This document shows, piece by piece, positions 22,713 to 34,519 of a DNA stretch of 64,000 bases. The stretch spans positions 15,482,703 to 15,546,702 of the forward strand of contig NC_090759.1 of assembly GCF_036898095.1 (NCBI RefSeq), given 5' to 3'. The notes under the pieces are model-generated. The model ran no database searches. It was given only the letters and a program-made list of their open reading frames with translations, and was not told where the DNA came from. Position 1 is the first letter of the stretch. Every line of letters starts with the position of its first letter. The position numbers and the translations under genes are program-made. The DNA is from Palaemon carinicauda (Eukaryota; Arthropoda; Malacostraca; Decapoda; Palaemonidae).

Positions 22713-23540
22713 CTGAGAAGATGCAAAAGGTTCTGATATGATCCCTAACCACGCCAGAATGAGTCATGTCTCAAAGAGCTTCTACCATTCACAGCTCCAC
22801 ATTACGCACCTATTTTCCACCACTTCAAGAGGTCATTTAATGGTATTATTTCCCTATAATGGCCACTTTTTACAACTTACTTTTTATACAGCAACACTGT
22901 ATGAATTGGAATATACCCTTTACAATTTCCTTTTAGAGAAAATTAATGAAAACACCAAACAAAATCCATTACAACTTCAAGAAAAATTAACGAAAACACT
23001 AAATAAAATAACAATTCAAACACCTTTAATATTACAATTCATATTTTTTTGCATGTTATGAAATCAGCCAGAATTTATTGCCTACAAAATCCTAAAAAGA
23101 TAAACATTTATGCCACAAACAATAATAAAATTTTAAGTTTATATGCAGCAAAATAACATTCAGTGCATCATAAACTTTTTATTTAAAAGAAAATTATGTA
23201 GGAAATAAAAACTGGAAAAAAATAACGTCAAGATTATTCCAGAACAAGCTTTCACTTCTTGATATTTCAAGGAACCAAATATTCAAAATATTGTACAGTA
23301 TTATCTTAATTCACAAGTAACAGATTAAGAGGCATATAATTCAAACCATAATACAACAAATTCCCTTTGGTTCAATTTTGTTAGTACAGTTAATGATTCA
23401 ACTTGTGTTAAATAACTTTCTATTGTGACAGTACTACAAGATATATTACTGTGCTTAAGAAAAAGTAAGCATACACATTTCTAAGACTACATCATAAACA
23501 TTATGAATTTATATAAAATTAAGCAATATTTTGTACTTAC
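22713..23540 (-). other. Intron sequence
   Basis: AT-rich intron between two well-supported exons. No element recognised. Confidence 0.5.
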
Positions 23541-23693
23541 CCTCAGCTTATCATCATCAAAATCTTCAATATTAGCAAACTGCAGTTCTGCGGGATATGC
23601 AGATCGCATGTGTGGAGGATAAAGAGAATTTCGCCGCTGCAGTTCTGAAAGTCTCTTTCTTTGTGCATCATCAACTGAAGAACAGCGATCAAA
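23541..23693 (-). CDS. NUMA1: NuMA/Mud-like gene exon: conserved ELQxRN...PPHxxxxYP motif
   Basis: This is the exon that identifies the gene. Acceptor ATTACTACTTCAG and donor AGG|GTAAGT enclose 51 codons in phase 0. It contains QRKRLSELQRRNSLYPPHMR and SAYPAELQ, matching vertebrate NuMA (RIAELQQRN, CPPHLKTCYP) in its C-terminal microtubule/LGN-binding neighbourhood, the block shared with fly Mud and worm LIN-5. NuMA/Mud links LGN/Pins at the cell cortex to dynein and focuses spindle poles, so it orients the spindle. The exon ends with an acidic stretch (NIEDFDDDKLR). Confidence 0.85.
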
Positions 23694-24089
23694 CTGAAGT
23701 AGTAATAAATATAATCTAATGAATAACATATTACCAAACTTTCTATGGTAAAAATAATTTCCTTTGTTCAAACCCCTTTGTCTAAATAAACAAAATCCAT
23801 TGCAAAGCTAACAAATAATTCAAGTGTCTAATATACTGTATGTTTTCATGCAAGTCTGAATAATGATGAATAAAGAAAAGGTTGAATAGCAAGTCACCAT
23901 AAGCAATATAAACAAATAAAAATGTGAAGGAAAAGTGAATATCATTGCGCTATAGTACATCAAAATATTTTCTGTTTTGTGATTTTATTGTTATAAAACT
24001 ACAGTATTAAAATTCTTATAAATTAGTCTATATGTACACTGTACTCTTAATTGTATTTAGGCTTAGGTAAGAGATTATCATTAACTATG
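23694..24089 (-). other. Intron sequence
   Basis: AT-rich. Nothing recognised before the LINE relic. Confidence 0.4.
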
Positions 24090-25500
24090 AGCAATTCTTA
24101 CACCATAGCCACTTCCTGAATTCATAGCTTTGTCAGCCTCATCTGCTTTACTGTCTAAATATTCTCTCCAGTCATTTCTTGCTTTTCTTTTGACCTCAAT
24201 GTCAATACTGTACTGGAATACTTAACATGCTCTACCTTGTAATTTACTTCCTCGAAAACGTTCAACACTCAATTTCTGTCTTTGTCTCCTTTTTATAGTA
24301 TCCCAAGTATCATTTGATATCTAAAGCTTTCTCCCTGTAACTGCTTGTCCCAAGATTTCACTACCAACTGACTGATATATGTTCTTAATATCAATACCAT
24401 TCTTCATTAATTGTCTGTTCTTCATCTCTTGAAGTTTCTAAGATTGCATATCGATTCCTACAATCAATTGCAAATGTTTCTCTGTGCTCTTCTTCTAAAA
24501 GCATAGTTGTATCAAACTTAGGTATTCTATCCATCCCTCTGTTGGGTGCTTTCATTTTAATTTCAGTGTGGCAATGAGGAGCTGGTGATCACTACCAATA
24601 TTGGCACCTCTATAGCTTTTTACATTTCTCAGAAGTGTCCTTCTCTCTTTATTAAGGGCAATGTGATCTATCTGATTTTTTGTAAATGCCACATGGCGAA
24701 GTCCATATATACTCGTGGATGTTCGTGTGTTGAAAAAGAGTACCTACAATGACAAGATTGTTTGCTGAACAGAAACTTATGAAATGTGCTCCATTTTCAT
24801 TTGCAACTTTGCCAAGACCCTCGACACATCACATTCTCTATCCCTTGATTATTTCTTCCAACTTTAGCATTGAAGTTGCCAATCACAACTTCTATATCTC
24901 TTTCATGCATCTCATCTATTACCCTCTGCAGTTCTTCATAGTATTCATCTTTCCTTTCTTCAGGGGAATCATTTGTTGGGGCATAGCTAACTATAATACT
25001 CAAATTGCACTGCTTGGATTTGAACTTTGCTAGTAACAATCTACCATTTACAGCTCTCCACTCGGTTAATGCCTTTTCTGCTCTTGGTATCATCATCATT
25101 AATACCCCTTCTTTTCCAACTCCATCTAACGTGTTTCACTTAGGGCCAAGATATCCAAACTGTATTTCATAAATTAACTCTCCACTTGCTGTACCTTCCC
25201 AATCTGATTCATGGTTCTAACATTCCAATTGCCTATTTTAAATTTTTCTTTAGTATCTATAAACCAGGAGATTCATGGCAACCCACTACGTTCGGGACTG
25301 GGGTCCATTCTGTCATCTTCCCTTTCCATAAAGGATTCATTGGCTAGATACATCAAAGGATAGCCAGTTCCTTGTGATGTGCAGTGCCTATCTAAGGCAA
25401 GTGAACCTTGCCGGTTCATACTAATTCTAATAAGATCCATCGCCAGGCATCAGGAATAAAAGCCGAAGAGACAGTTTATCCATCGCTTTAAACCAAATCC
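24090..25500 (-). pseudogene. Decayed LINE endonuclease region (RTE-like)
   Basis: Minus-strand frames, interrupted by stops, spell the order of an apurinic-type endonuclease: FKIGNWNVRTMNQIGKVQQV near 25,230, LSIIVSYAPTNDSPEERKDE near 24,990, DIEVVIGNFNAKVGRNNQG near 24,880 and GANIGSDHQLLIATLK near 24,590. Such an enzyme nicks target DNA to prime reverse transcription. The RT domain is not seen, so the copy is truncated. It is in the intron between the exons at 29,303 and 23,693, in gene orientation. Confidence 0.75.
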
Positions 25501-25631
25501 AACACCCTTCTACCAGTGACTTCATCGAGATTCAGGGGGGAATTTCCTCCAAACCCAGAGCTCTCATTACTCCACCAAGTTTCTCATCCGCTTATACGAG
25601 TATAACCGTTAGCAAACACAAATTGCTAAGA

Positions 25632-25775
25632 TATACCACCTAGCAAGGTATATATACCACCTAGCAAGGTATATATACTGCCTAGCAAGGTAAATACTGC
25701 CTAGCATGGCATATATACTGCCTAGCACGGTATACAGTATATACCGCCTAGCATGGTATGTACCGCCTGTGCTTT
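25632..25775. repeat. Degenerate ~21-bp tandem repeat (TATACCRCCTAGCANGGTAT)
   Basis: About seven units built on CCTAGCAAGG or CCTAGCATGG joined by short TATATA spacers. Adjoining unit ends form the palindrome GGTATATATACC, so the array can fold back on itself. Units differ by point changes. Confidence 0.8.
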
Positions 25776-26040
25776 AATGAAGCACAATTATCTGTTTAAG
25801 TCATGAATTTTTTAGAATGGATAATGTCTACTTTAACTTGTCAATTGGAGATAATGAACTCAAATGCCATTTTAAGGTTACATTTACAGTAAAAAAAAAA
25901 AAAAAACCTGTAAATATGTACACTGGTAGTATTTTTTTTCTTTAATGAATGTATGAATATTTATCCTGACAAGGGAAAAAATAATATAAAAAATTACTAA
26001 AATATCACTAAATGTTTTCAAACTTTTTCTGTACATAACT
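25776..26040 (-). other. Intron sequence
   Basis: AT-rich with an A-run of 17 near 25,892. No element recognised. Confidence 0.4.
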
Positions 26041-26094
26041 CTCTCTCTCTCTGCCATGTCCGTCTGGAGAAATGCTCCCACCGATCAGGCACAC

Positions 26095-26131
<37 letters not shown>
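26041..26131. repeat. (CT)n microsatellite, two blocks
   Basis: CT repeats at 26,041-26,052 and 26,096-26,131 with a 43-bp unique spacer. Intronic. Confidence 0.95.
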
Positions 26132-26134
<3 letters not shown>

Positions 26135-27689
26135 AAAAACCCTTGTTAAGTATATGTAAATCAACATCGCTTTTCATAGAATATATGTACATTATTTTCA
26201 GCTTATTTCTTTAAATGATATTTGATTCTTGCCTGTAAAATAAATCAATACAAGCATTTTGAACAGTAAATAGAATGAAAATAACACCGCATTCAAGTCT
26301 TAAGTAGAATTTATACCCTGCATACAAATAAAATTCTCCATACAAGATCACTGACAGCTGGCAGTCATAAGCAAATACTGTTCAGTACAGTGTCATTTTG
26401 TTTGTTTCATAAAGAAATGTTTATCTTCTATCTCTTTATTTCTTAATGGAAAATTTTTTTTTATTAAAATAAATCTTTTCAAAACGAACATAAGATATGA
26501 GCAATAAATATATCCCACCATAATTGTCAGTGCCCCGCATTTTTTTTTTTTATATTTGTAACAGCGGCAGAAAGGGAAAAAAAGGTCCACCGTTGGTTGA
26601 CAGCTTTGAGTGATTTACTAGGAAGGGGCCATATGGTCACATGTTTGCTTTAAGTGCTCAAAACTACATTTATAGCACAGGGTATCAAAACTTGCAATAA
26701 CTATATTTGAACAAATTTGATATCCTCACGTGATGGTAATTTTAAAAAGATTTATAAAAAAAAAAAAAAAAAGCACATTATTTGGCAAACAAATAAGGTT
26801 GAAAAATACAAACTCTTCTAATAGAAAATTATTCAAGCATACATAATTGATTAAAAATCCAATTTCATAATATACATTTCTGGAGGAGGAGGAGGAGGAG
26901 GAGTCTTCTCTATTAACTGTACAATAATCTATATTCATATTTTTCATCAGCATTATATATCATCATATACTGTATATCAAATACTACTTAAACATTATGT
27001 ATGTATGAACTCCTCTTAATTTTTATTATTGTATTAGAATTACTATACACATGATTTGGCACTGAATACTTTACATGTGTTAGCTTTAAAGTTAGGCTGT
27101 TCTGCTTTGCACAGTTGGTTTGAAAACTCTGCCCACGAGAGCAATCATCGCAATACTGCGAGTACAGTATGTGATTTTTTTTTAATATGTTCTACGGTTT
27201 CTGTATTGCTAATGACCAATTTGCAAAGATTGAACCTGGGATTAAGGAGGGCCAACAGTAGGTGCACCCATGTAAATATTGTAATAATAAATTCTATTCT
27301 TAACATTCCATTTAGTGTATTTCAATTAATCTTACCCGTGGTTCAGCTGAATCCCACACTGTGAAGGAGGTAGGTAAGTGATGGTGAGTCTTAAAAACTA
27401 GCAACCAAAATATGTCCAAATCTAACTGATGAGAATTGCCTCAAATTTATAACAAAGTTCCTTTCCCCTGTTAGTCAAGAGGACCTCCCTCTTTTCATTT
27501 TGTAATACATGACTTCAATTTGAGAACACTATATCAATAATTGCCATCTAAGGCAGACAAAATAATTGCAAACTTGAAGGTAATCTATAATCAATGGAAA
27601 GCATCTATACACTCTAAAAATACAGTACTTATTTAAACTAGAGAATGACCTGCTACTACCATAACAAAACCAGGCTTCTTTCAAAATGC
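26132..27689 (-). other. Intron sequence with (GGA)n run
   Basis: AT-rich intron. It contains a GGA/GGAGGA run at about 26,882-26,901 and an A-run near 26,757-26,772. Short ORFs show no domain. Confidence 0.45.
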
Positions 27690-28330
27690 ACTTGGCAAAT
27701 AATGATTTTTTTTTTTAACACCACTGTCCTCCTAATATCATGAACCCTAGCTTTCAAACCCCTCAGCCATCCTGAATCCAGTTTGAATTCAAGTCGCCAA
27801 CATCTTAATCGAGACGGGAAAAGTAGGGACTTTCTTCTTAATGCTTTCAGCCTTGTTCAAATATATCTTAACTACCCTAACTGGACAAAGGAACCTATTC
27901 TCTGAATTTCAACCTCCCTTACTTCCTAACAACAATATTGAAAAAATACGGTTAACATTTTATTTTAAAATCATTCTCAGTTGTAAATCTTGGAAAAAGA
28001 AATAATATAATCACCAATAGCAAATCTCACTTTTAAAGAAGTGCTAGCAATTTACTTATTTGTATGCTCAATGCCAAACCAAAAGAAGGCATCTTTGTTA
28101 CAAGATCCTAGTATAATAGGAACTACAGCATTTAAAAATGTATAAACCTTACATTATTTAATACCACATCTAAATTCCAAGGAATTGCCCTAATAATCAA
28201 GAGGTTTTCAATAAATAAAAGTCTGAAAACATACACAATAATACCTGAAGATGATTGATCCAATCTAATATGCTTGAATAGTGTATTAAACATAACCCTA
28301 TTATCATTATTACTAGCCAAGCTACCCTAC
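27690..28330 (-). pseudogene. Relic of a DIRS-type tyrosine recombinase (tentative)
   Basis: On the minus strand with stops and shifts: IPWNLDVVLNNVRF near 28,190 (compare the WSLDKVLHFAS segment of copies 1 and 2), MPSFGLALSIQISKLLALL near 28,070 (compare FALASGARVSEIVALS, but without the catalytic Arg) and RFLCPVRVVKIYLNKAES near 27,880 (compare SLCPVESLKVYLRRTS). The order and spacing fit a YR domain. It is far more diverged than the other copies and probably a different family. Confidence 0.45.
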
Positions 28331-29302
28331 TTGTTGGAAAAGCCGGATGTTACAAGCCTTATGGCTCTCACAAGGAAAGCAACTCAGTGAGGAAAGAAAA
28401 GGAAACAACAGATTAACTAAATATGAAAAATAAGAAAATAGAAATATTTTAAGATCCGTAACAACTTTGGAATAGATGTCACGTATAAACTATGAAAGGA
28501 GACATGTCGATACGAGTCAATACGAGACTGAAAAGCTTGGAGTCAATTTAGCTTAAGGAATGCAAGAATGAGACATTTAAGATTTTGTCATGGAACATAT
28601 ACTTAAAAGGGATGGATCTCAATATGTATCAAGTGCAAGCATGCATAAACAATAGTAAAGAATAGTTTCATATGTGTTGGAGGGTTAAATGGACTGCTGA
28701 AACACCTTTCAAGAAGGTGTATGAAGCAGCTGGGATTACGTCCTGTTTTCTTCACAGTGGGTTCATCCACAATTCAGTATTGAAACTGAATTGGGTTTTC
28801 ACCAAAACTACCAACTTTATGAAAAAGGCTGCATAATGTTGAGAATAAATTTATATGCACGACTTTATATGTAATTTTCAACATTTTCCCAAGTGGGAGT
28901 AACTCCATAGAATACACAAAAAAGGTCACAGCTACATTCATACTAACTGTTGTATAGCAATTTGCACATATTTCTTTGCTGCAAGAAATAATGCCTAATA
29001 AAGTTACATAAAACACATCAGCACCCCGAGATTGGCAACAAACCATAAATAAAGTAAATATTTCAGATGCAACTTTCAAAAGTATGATAAAGTACATTTG
29101 ACTGGGACTCCTACTTTGCTCGGCACACTTTTGTATTTCACAACTGATGAATGCTGTATAGTAAAATAATAATTGATTGTTACCAATTGCTTAGACCTTG
29201 GAAATATGTAGTTTACTGATGATATTGCTTTTCAATGTTATCATATATTACAACCTTATCTATATCCAATAATTTGCTAAAGAAAACAATTAAACAGCAT
29301 AC
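28331..29302 (-). other. Intron sequence
   Basis: AT-rich stretch between the YR relic and the exon at 29,303. Nothing recognised. Confidence 0.45.
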
Positions 29303-29524
29303 CTGTATATCAAGAAGGAATTTGTTACTGAACTGTTCCTCCTCATCTTCACAGTTAAAGACCATATCCTTGGGAAAACGGTTGCCAATAGATTTATCTG
29401 AGACAGGTTTTTCTGTGCCAGTAAGATTCTGTCTTTTGCTGGCAGCAGCTGCTGCTAGATTTGCTATATTAACATTTCGAGCAGCGTCAGCTGATAAACT
29501 CTGAGGCTCAGGCTTTCTAAATAC
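29303..29524 (-). CDS. NUMA1: NuMA/Mud-like gene exon: acidic segment before the conserved block
   Basis: Acceptor TTTCTTTACTTAG and donor CAG|GTATGC enclose 74 codons in phase 0. It begins VFRKPEPQSLSADAARN, carries an Ala-rich run (NLAAAAASKRQN) and ends with DMVFNCEDEEEQFSNKFLLD, an acidic stretch leading directly into the conserved exon at 23,693. In NuMA/Mud proteins the segment before the ELQxRN motif includes the LGN/Pins-binding region. The earlier coiled-coil exons are not in view: they must lie further right, beyond the 500-N gap and the transposon cluster, or elsewhere. Confidence 0.78.
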
Positions 29525-30530
29525 CTAAGTAAAGAAAAAATAAAGGGTAAGAATAAATGAGTTATTCAATTATACTACTTCCCCCTCCATCATACAGATT
29601 CCTCCAGCAAATGGTTACACGTAACACAATATTTCAAATACAACTGAGCCTTTTGTGATTTAATTAATTCCACCTTGAAATATTCATTACTTTTGAAGAC
29701 AGTGTTATTCAGAACCTCAACAGTGTTTAAAAAATTTAACTAGGAAAACCATGTACTGTACTTAATGCCTTAACACTTGGTTGACCAAACGTTAGTGAGA
29801 AATCATATGCTAAAAAGAGCAAAAGAGTATTTACAAAACCTCTCCACATTAAGTAGTTTCTCATCTGTTAAACAGTAGTAATCTCAAATCTTACCTCTTC
29901 ACAAAGGATGTTAACAAGAAAATGATTCAGAGTCCAAAGAAGAAATTTATACTTATCACACAAGGTAAAACGTTTTTAAGAAATGTCTTTTATATCACAT
30001 ATTCATTATCATTATTGTATTACTAGTCAAATAAAAACCCTAATATGGACAAGAGTGGCTAAAAGCTCAAGGAACCCCAAGAGGAATGTAGCCTCATTTA
30101 CCTAATCGGTGTGATAGACCATATTAAAGGTACTTTTCAGCAACACTTAGAACAAATTTATCCCATTGTCTATAATTCTTATCTACTTCATATAACCTCT
30201 TCTCACCTACTTGTGTCCCACTTCTACCATTTGAACTTGCTATATTTTTCATCTAATTATATACAGAAAACCCTTGAAAAACAATCTGGGGTTTTGTTAG
30301 CAAATTATAAATCACAACCTTCTCAGCTAATTATATAGGGATTTTGCATATTGGACCAACAAAACACACTGCAAAAATTGTTTTACAAATTAACTAGTTC
30401 CTGTGAGGGTGGTTTTCTCATCTATCCACAATCGGCACTTTCATTCCAGCAAAAATGCATTGACTCCCCCTGTTAAAAAGATATGTGGTGATTCTGACCA
30501 TTTTGGTTACCATCCTACAGCTTGAACTTT
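29525..30530 (-). other. Intron sequence up to the scaffold gap
   Basis: AT-rich. No further NuMA-type exon recognised. Confidence 0.45.
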
Positions 30531-31030
30531 NNNNNNNNNNNNNNNNNNNNNNNNNNNNNNNNNNNNNNNNNNNNNNNNNNNNNNNNNNNNNNNNNNNNNN
30601 NNNNNNNNNNNNNNNNNNNNNNNNNNNNNNNNNNNNNNNNNNNNNNNNNNNNNNNNNNNNNNNNNNNNNNNNNNNNNNNNNNNNNNNNNNNNNNNNNNNN
30701 NNNNNNNNNNNNNNNNNNNNNNNNNNNNNNNNNNNNNNNNNNNNNNNNNNNNNNNNNNNNNNNNNNNNNNNNNNNNNNNNNNNNNNNNNNNNNNNNNNNN
30801 NNNNNNNNNNNNNNNNNNNNNNNNNNNNNNNNNNNNNNNNNNNNNNNNNNNNNNNNNNNNNNNNNNNNNNNNNNNNNNNNNNNNNNNNNNNNNNNNNNNN
30901 NNNNNNNNNNNNNNNNNNNNNNNNNNNNNNNNNNNNNNNNNNNNNNNNNNNNNNNNNNNNNNNNNNNNNNNNNNNNNNNNNNNNNNNNNNNNNNNNNNNN
31001 NNNNNNNNNNNNNNNNNNNNNNNNNNNNNN
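30531..31030. other. Scaffold gap of exactly 500 N
   Basis: Exactly 500 undetermined bases, a usual placeholder length. The true distance, and even adjacency of the two sides, is not shown. The right side starts inside a DIRS gag relic, so the gap was probably caused by repeats. Confidence 0.95.
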
Positions 31031-32100
31031 CGGCAAAATCCGCCTCCCACATCTGGACTGAGAAGGTAAGATGGACGTCCTTCCAGTCCTTGTTTTGCTT
31101 ACTAAATCTTCCTTTCTAAAGGCCAGCAACAAGGGTTTACACTCCACCAGGGAGGGGAAAGGCTTGCCAGCCTCGATTGTTTTCAAAACCGCCGCAAACC
31201 CTTTTAGCGAAAAGGGGGAAGGCTGTGCAGGAGAGGACACAAAGGAAGGGAGCCTCTTACTCAAATACAGCTACCTTTGAGTTCATGAAGCCCCTCTCTT
31301 TCATCGAAGAGGAAAGCAAGGCATGAGCCTAGCATGGTCTATCACTACGACCTCCTCCGGCTCTGTCTCTTCCTTTAAAGCTGGTACCTCCTTCAACCGG
31401 ACATAGCAGTCCGGATATGCCCCTGCAGTTACCATGCAGCTGCCTTCCCATTCTTCTCCCTCTGCCTTTGTTGGATCAAGCCAACAATGGAGGGAGGGCC
31501 TGCTCTACTGCCGAGAGCAGACGATGTTGAGGGAGTAGGTTCAAGGACCTGAACCGGAGCAGCCGACATCTCTCGGCCTCTTCCGCTACCTTGTCCGGAG
31601 CTCGAACTTCATCCTGGCCTTCTGCCAGGAGGTCTTCCTCCAGACGTTCGGACACGTCTGGCATCCTGTCGTCCAACTGGATGCTAAGCAAGGCGACCGC
31701 GACTTCAGCATCCACCGGGATCTGAATTAGGGGGACCTCCTCTTGAGGTTGGGGAATCACTGTAACAGTTGATGCCTAGGGAAAAGGAAGCCCTCATCTT
31801 CTCATTTGGAAGATAAGGTCCAGAGGTGATCTTCTGAAAGCCCCTCACCCAGGTACGAAGCTTCTCCCTAGCTATATCCCTTGAATCCACCGTTGTAGGG
31901 GAGACAAAAACGGATTTTGAGCGAAGCGAAAAGAAAAAGCCTCAATAGATAGGTTAGTGCATACGAAACATACCTGAGGACCCAATACCGGAGAACATCC
32001 GTGGAGACAGCGCCTGCCACACGCCTCCTACAAAACCATGTCCGCAGAAGTCCTACTGCGGACGTTGCAGAAAACACATCCGCACTACGGATGGTCCTCC
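31031..32100 (-). pseudogene. Gag relic of DIRS copy 3
   Basis: Matches copy 1 gag in order: a Cys-containing start (CGCVFCNVRSRTSADM, compare CDFDFCAVKRPHFYGH), RDIAREKLRTWVRGFQKITS near 31,870 and VLKTIEAGKPFPSLVECKPL near 31,160. Stops and shifts break it. A foreign block, 31,905-31,933, interrupts it: it equals the right-end module of DIRS elements (AAACGGATTTTGAGCGAAGC and following bases). The splice-acceptor-like sequence CTCTTTACAG|GAGGA directly precedes the gag start, as in copies 1 and 2. Confidence 0.75.
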
Positions 32101-34519
32101 TGTAAAGAGAAGAAATTTCCATGAGTATCAAGTGAACTACATATCACTGGATATGCACAGTAGCATAACAAAACGGAAAGGAAAGACACATCCTTGTATT
32201 TCCCGCACACCCAATTGTTGTAGCCTTCCAGATAATAAAATCGTATGGTTAATCTATGCCAGATTAACCAATGGAAAATTTCCAAAGGAAATAGGTGTAG
32301 CCCCCGCCTAAGGAATGATTTTAAAATACCGGATAGTAGACAAGAAAGAACTCACTTTCTTATCTGTAAGGCCAACAGCAACGGGTCGTGCAAGACCACA
32401 AAGAATAAGGAAAAGACACATACTTGTGAATCCCACACAATCACCTGTGGAAGCCCACCAGCCATTAAAATCAAATGGTTAGTCTTTGCTAGAATAACCA
32501 AAGATCATATTTCCCGAGGGAAATTAGGTGTAGCTCACACCTAAGGTAAGATTTTACCATTCTGGCTAAAGATGAAAAGAATTCTCATTTCATCCCTGTA
32601 AGTCAACACCAAGTGATTGCACAAGGCAACACAAGTAAGTTAGAAAAGACAGTGTTGTAACCTACTATATCATGGTCTCCCTGGTAGAAAACACCATACA
32701 GGGAAGAACTGATACAGTACATGAGGGTGGTGTGCCGGCCGGCTCTTGCCGGTCAGTAACCCCCCCCCCCCTTTTCCAAAGGTAGGTCTCAAGTATGCAA
32801 CTTAGGATCACCCAGACGGGGGAGAACTCCAGTTCCTATGCCTGAACCGGCCGGTAGTGGTTGCCGGTCCGTAGCTACCCGGTTGGCACCCAGCTGCCGG
32901 CCATCACTCTTAGTGGCCGGCCAACCGAGTGATGTAGCAGGCCGGCCGGCAGCGGTGAGTAAACCCTGCCGTCTGGCATCCACACCAGGTAGCGCCCGGC
33001 TGCCGGCCGCCACTCATAGCGGCTGGCAGGTGAGCAAGGAGACCGGCCAGCAAAGGCATATAACCACCGCCGACCGACAGCAAGAGAACTAGCGAACACC
33101 CCCCTACCGACGGCCGGCCACTAGGCCGCAGACGGCAAGGACAACACAAGAGAAGACAACAGAATGGGTGCCGGGCTAAGAGGCTATGTACCTCCGCGCC
33201 CGACACCCGAAAGAGTGCCGAGAGGAAGGGGAGACACTAAGTCAGGCTTCCTAACCACTGCTTACTGAATCTACAGACGGCAGCGGTTGAGGGACCAAGG
33301 AAGGACCGGGCAGCACTCAAGGGATAGGGCCTCGCCGGTCGGCACACTCTGCCGGCCGACAGGGGACCACGTCAGCTCCCCATCCTAACCTATGCTAGGT
33401 ACGGATGTGAGACGGCTGACGCAAAGGAAAACGGAAAAAACAGAGGGGAAGGACAGAGGGTCCTGTCCAACCTTGCCTTGGTTAAGGATCATCCCCAACT
33501 AAGAAAGCCCATCTCAGCCAGGGAAAATCCCGGGAGGGAGGCCGGCACTACTGGCTGCCTCCCTAAAACCAAGGCAAGGAAGGAATTGCTAATCCGGAAA
33601 GGGAACATATCCCGAACCCGGAACAGCAAAGAGGACAAGTCTGAGGGGTCACCGAGCGAAGGGATCATAACTACAGAAACCCTCCGAGTGATCCAAGGAG
33701 GATAAACCTCCTATGCCCGTGTCAGGCAGCAAGGGAGACTCTGCCCCACGCTAGACCAACACGGACTCAGACTAATACACTGCTGTACTGTCCTTCTCTG
33801 AACCAAACCAGTTGGAGCAGGAAGGTACAGTACTACTCCAGCATAGTTATATTTGAAAATTAATTCAACAAACCACTAGAGTTAAGCCTAAGGCTTAAGC
33901 AGAGGGAAAGGGTTTGCCCCTTCTCCGAAGAGAAGGGAGCAAACGGGGAAACAGACAATATTTTAATAGCCAAAGACAACCTAGCCTAGGCACTAAGAGA
34001 ATCGATTACCTAAATCACCGAAACTCACTCCAATACTATCTTGGAAAATACTCGAAAAAAGCTTATATGTATAACGTTGCCTAACGCTTTAACAGTATAA
34101 AATCACACTTGGAAGACTAATTATCATGCAGGAAGTACAAGGGCCAACAACTAGGCTACGAAGACTAGTGTCGGTCAGCCTAGGCAAAACTTTCGCCAGG
34201 CGCAATACTAAAGCATCATAACAGAATTCCTAATTAAGCTGAGCAGCTAATTATTAAAGCGAAAGGGGCTGGGAACGTCGCTCTGCTAACCAAATAAATC
34301 CTAATCTAGCGAGCGACAGCGTCAGGACGCCTCCAGCAGGCAACAGCTCTTGTATCAAAGATAACTCTTTTAATTACTTTAATTTTAATCAAGAGCCTAC
34401 ATTTATACATAAAAGAAATAGTACTCAACTTATCCGAAGCAGAAGAAGTTGGAGAAAGCATAATTAAAGAGTAAATCCAAGATTTTGGTAGAAACACAGG
34501 AAAAAACACCGAGTTGTAG
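32101..34519 (-). other. 5' non-coding region of DIRS copy 3
   Basis: No ORF with a recognisable domain. A GC-rich block at about 32,730-33,370 is dense in GCCGGC/CCGGCCGG, against the AT-rich surroundings; equivalents lie in copies 1, 2 and 4. A C-run of 12 is at 32,760-32,771. Two diverged tandem segments of ~130-200 bp occur at about 32,160-32,550 (TAAAATCGTATGGTTA and TAAAATCAAATGGTTAGTCT start similar blocks). Confidence 0.6.

Noticed and set aside
22738..23061. 107-codon plus-strand ORF
   Set aside because: Low-complexity AT-rich intron sequence opposite to the NuMA-like gene; no splice or domain support.
30485..31264. Long open frames spanning the N block
   Set aside because: They are open only because undetermined bases cannot make stops; just the ends carry sequence.
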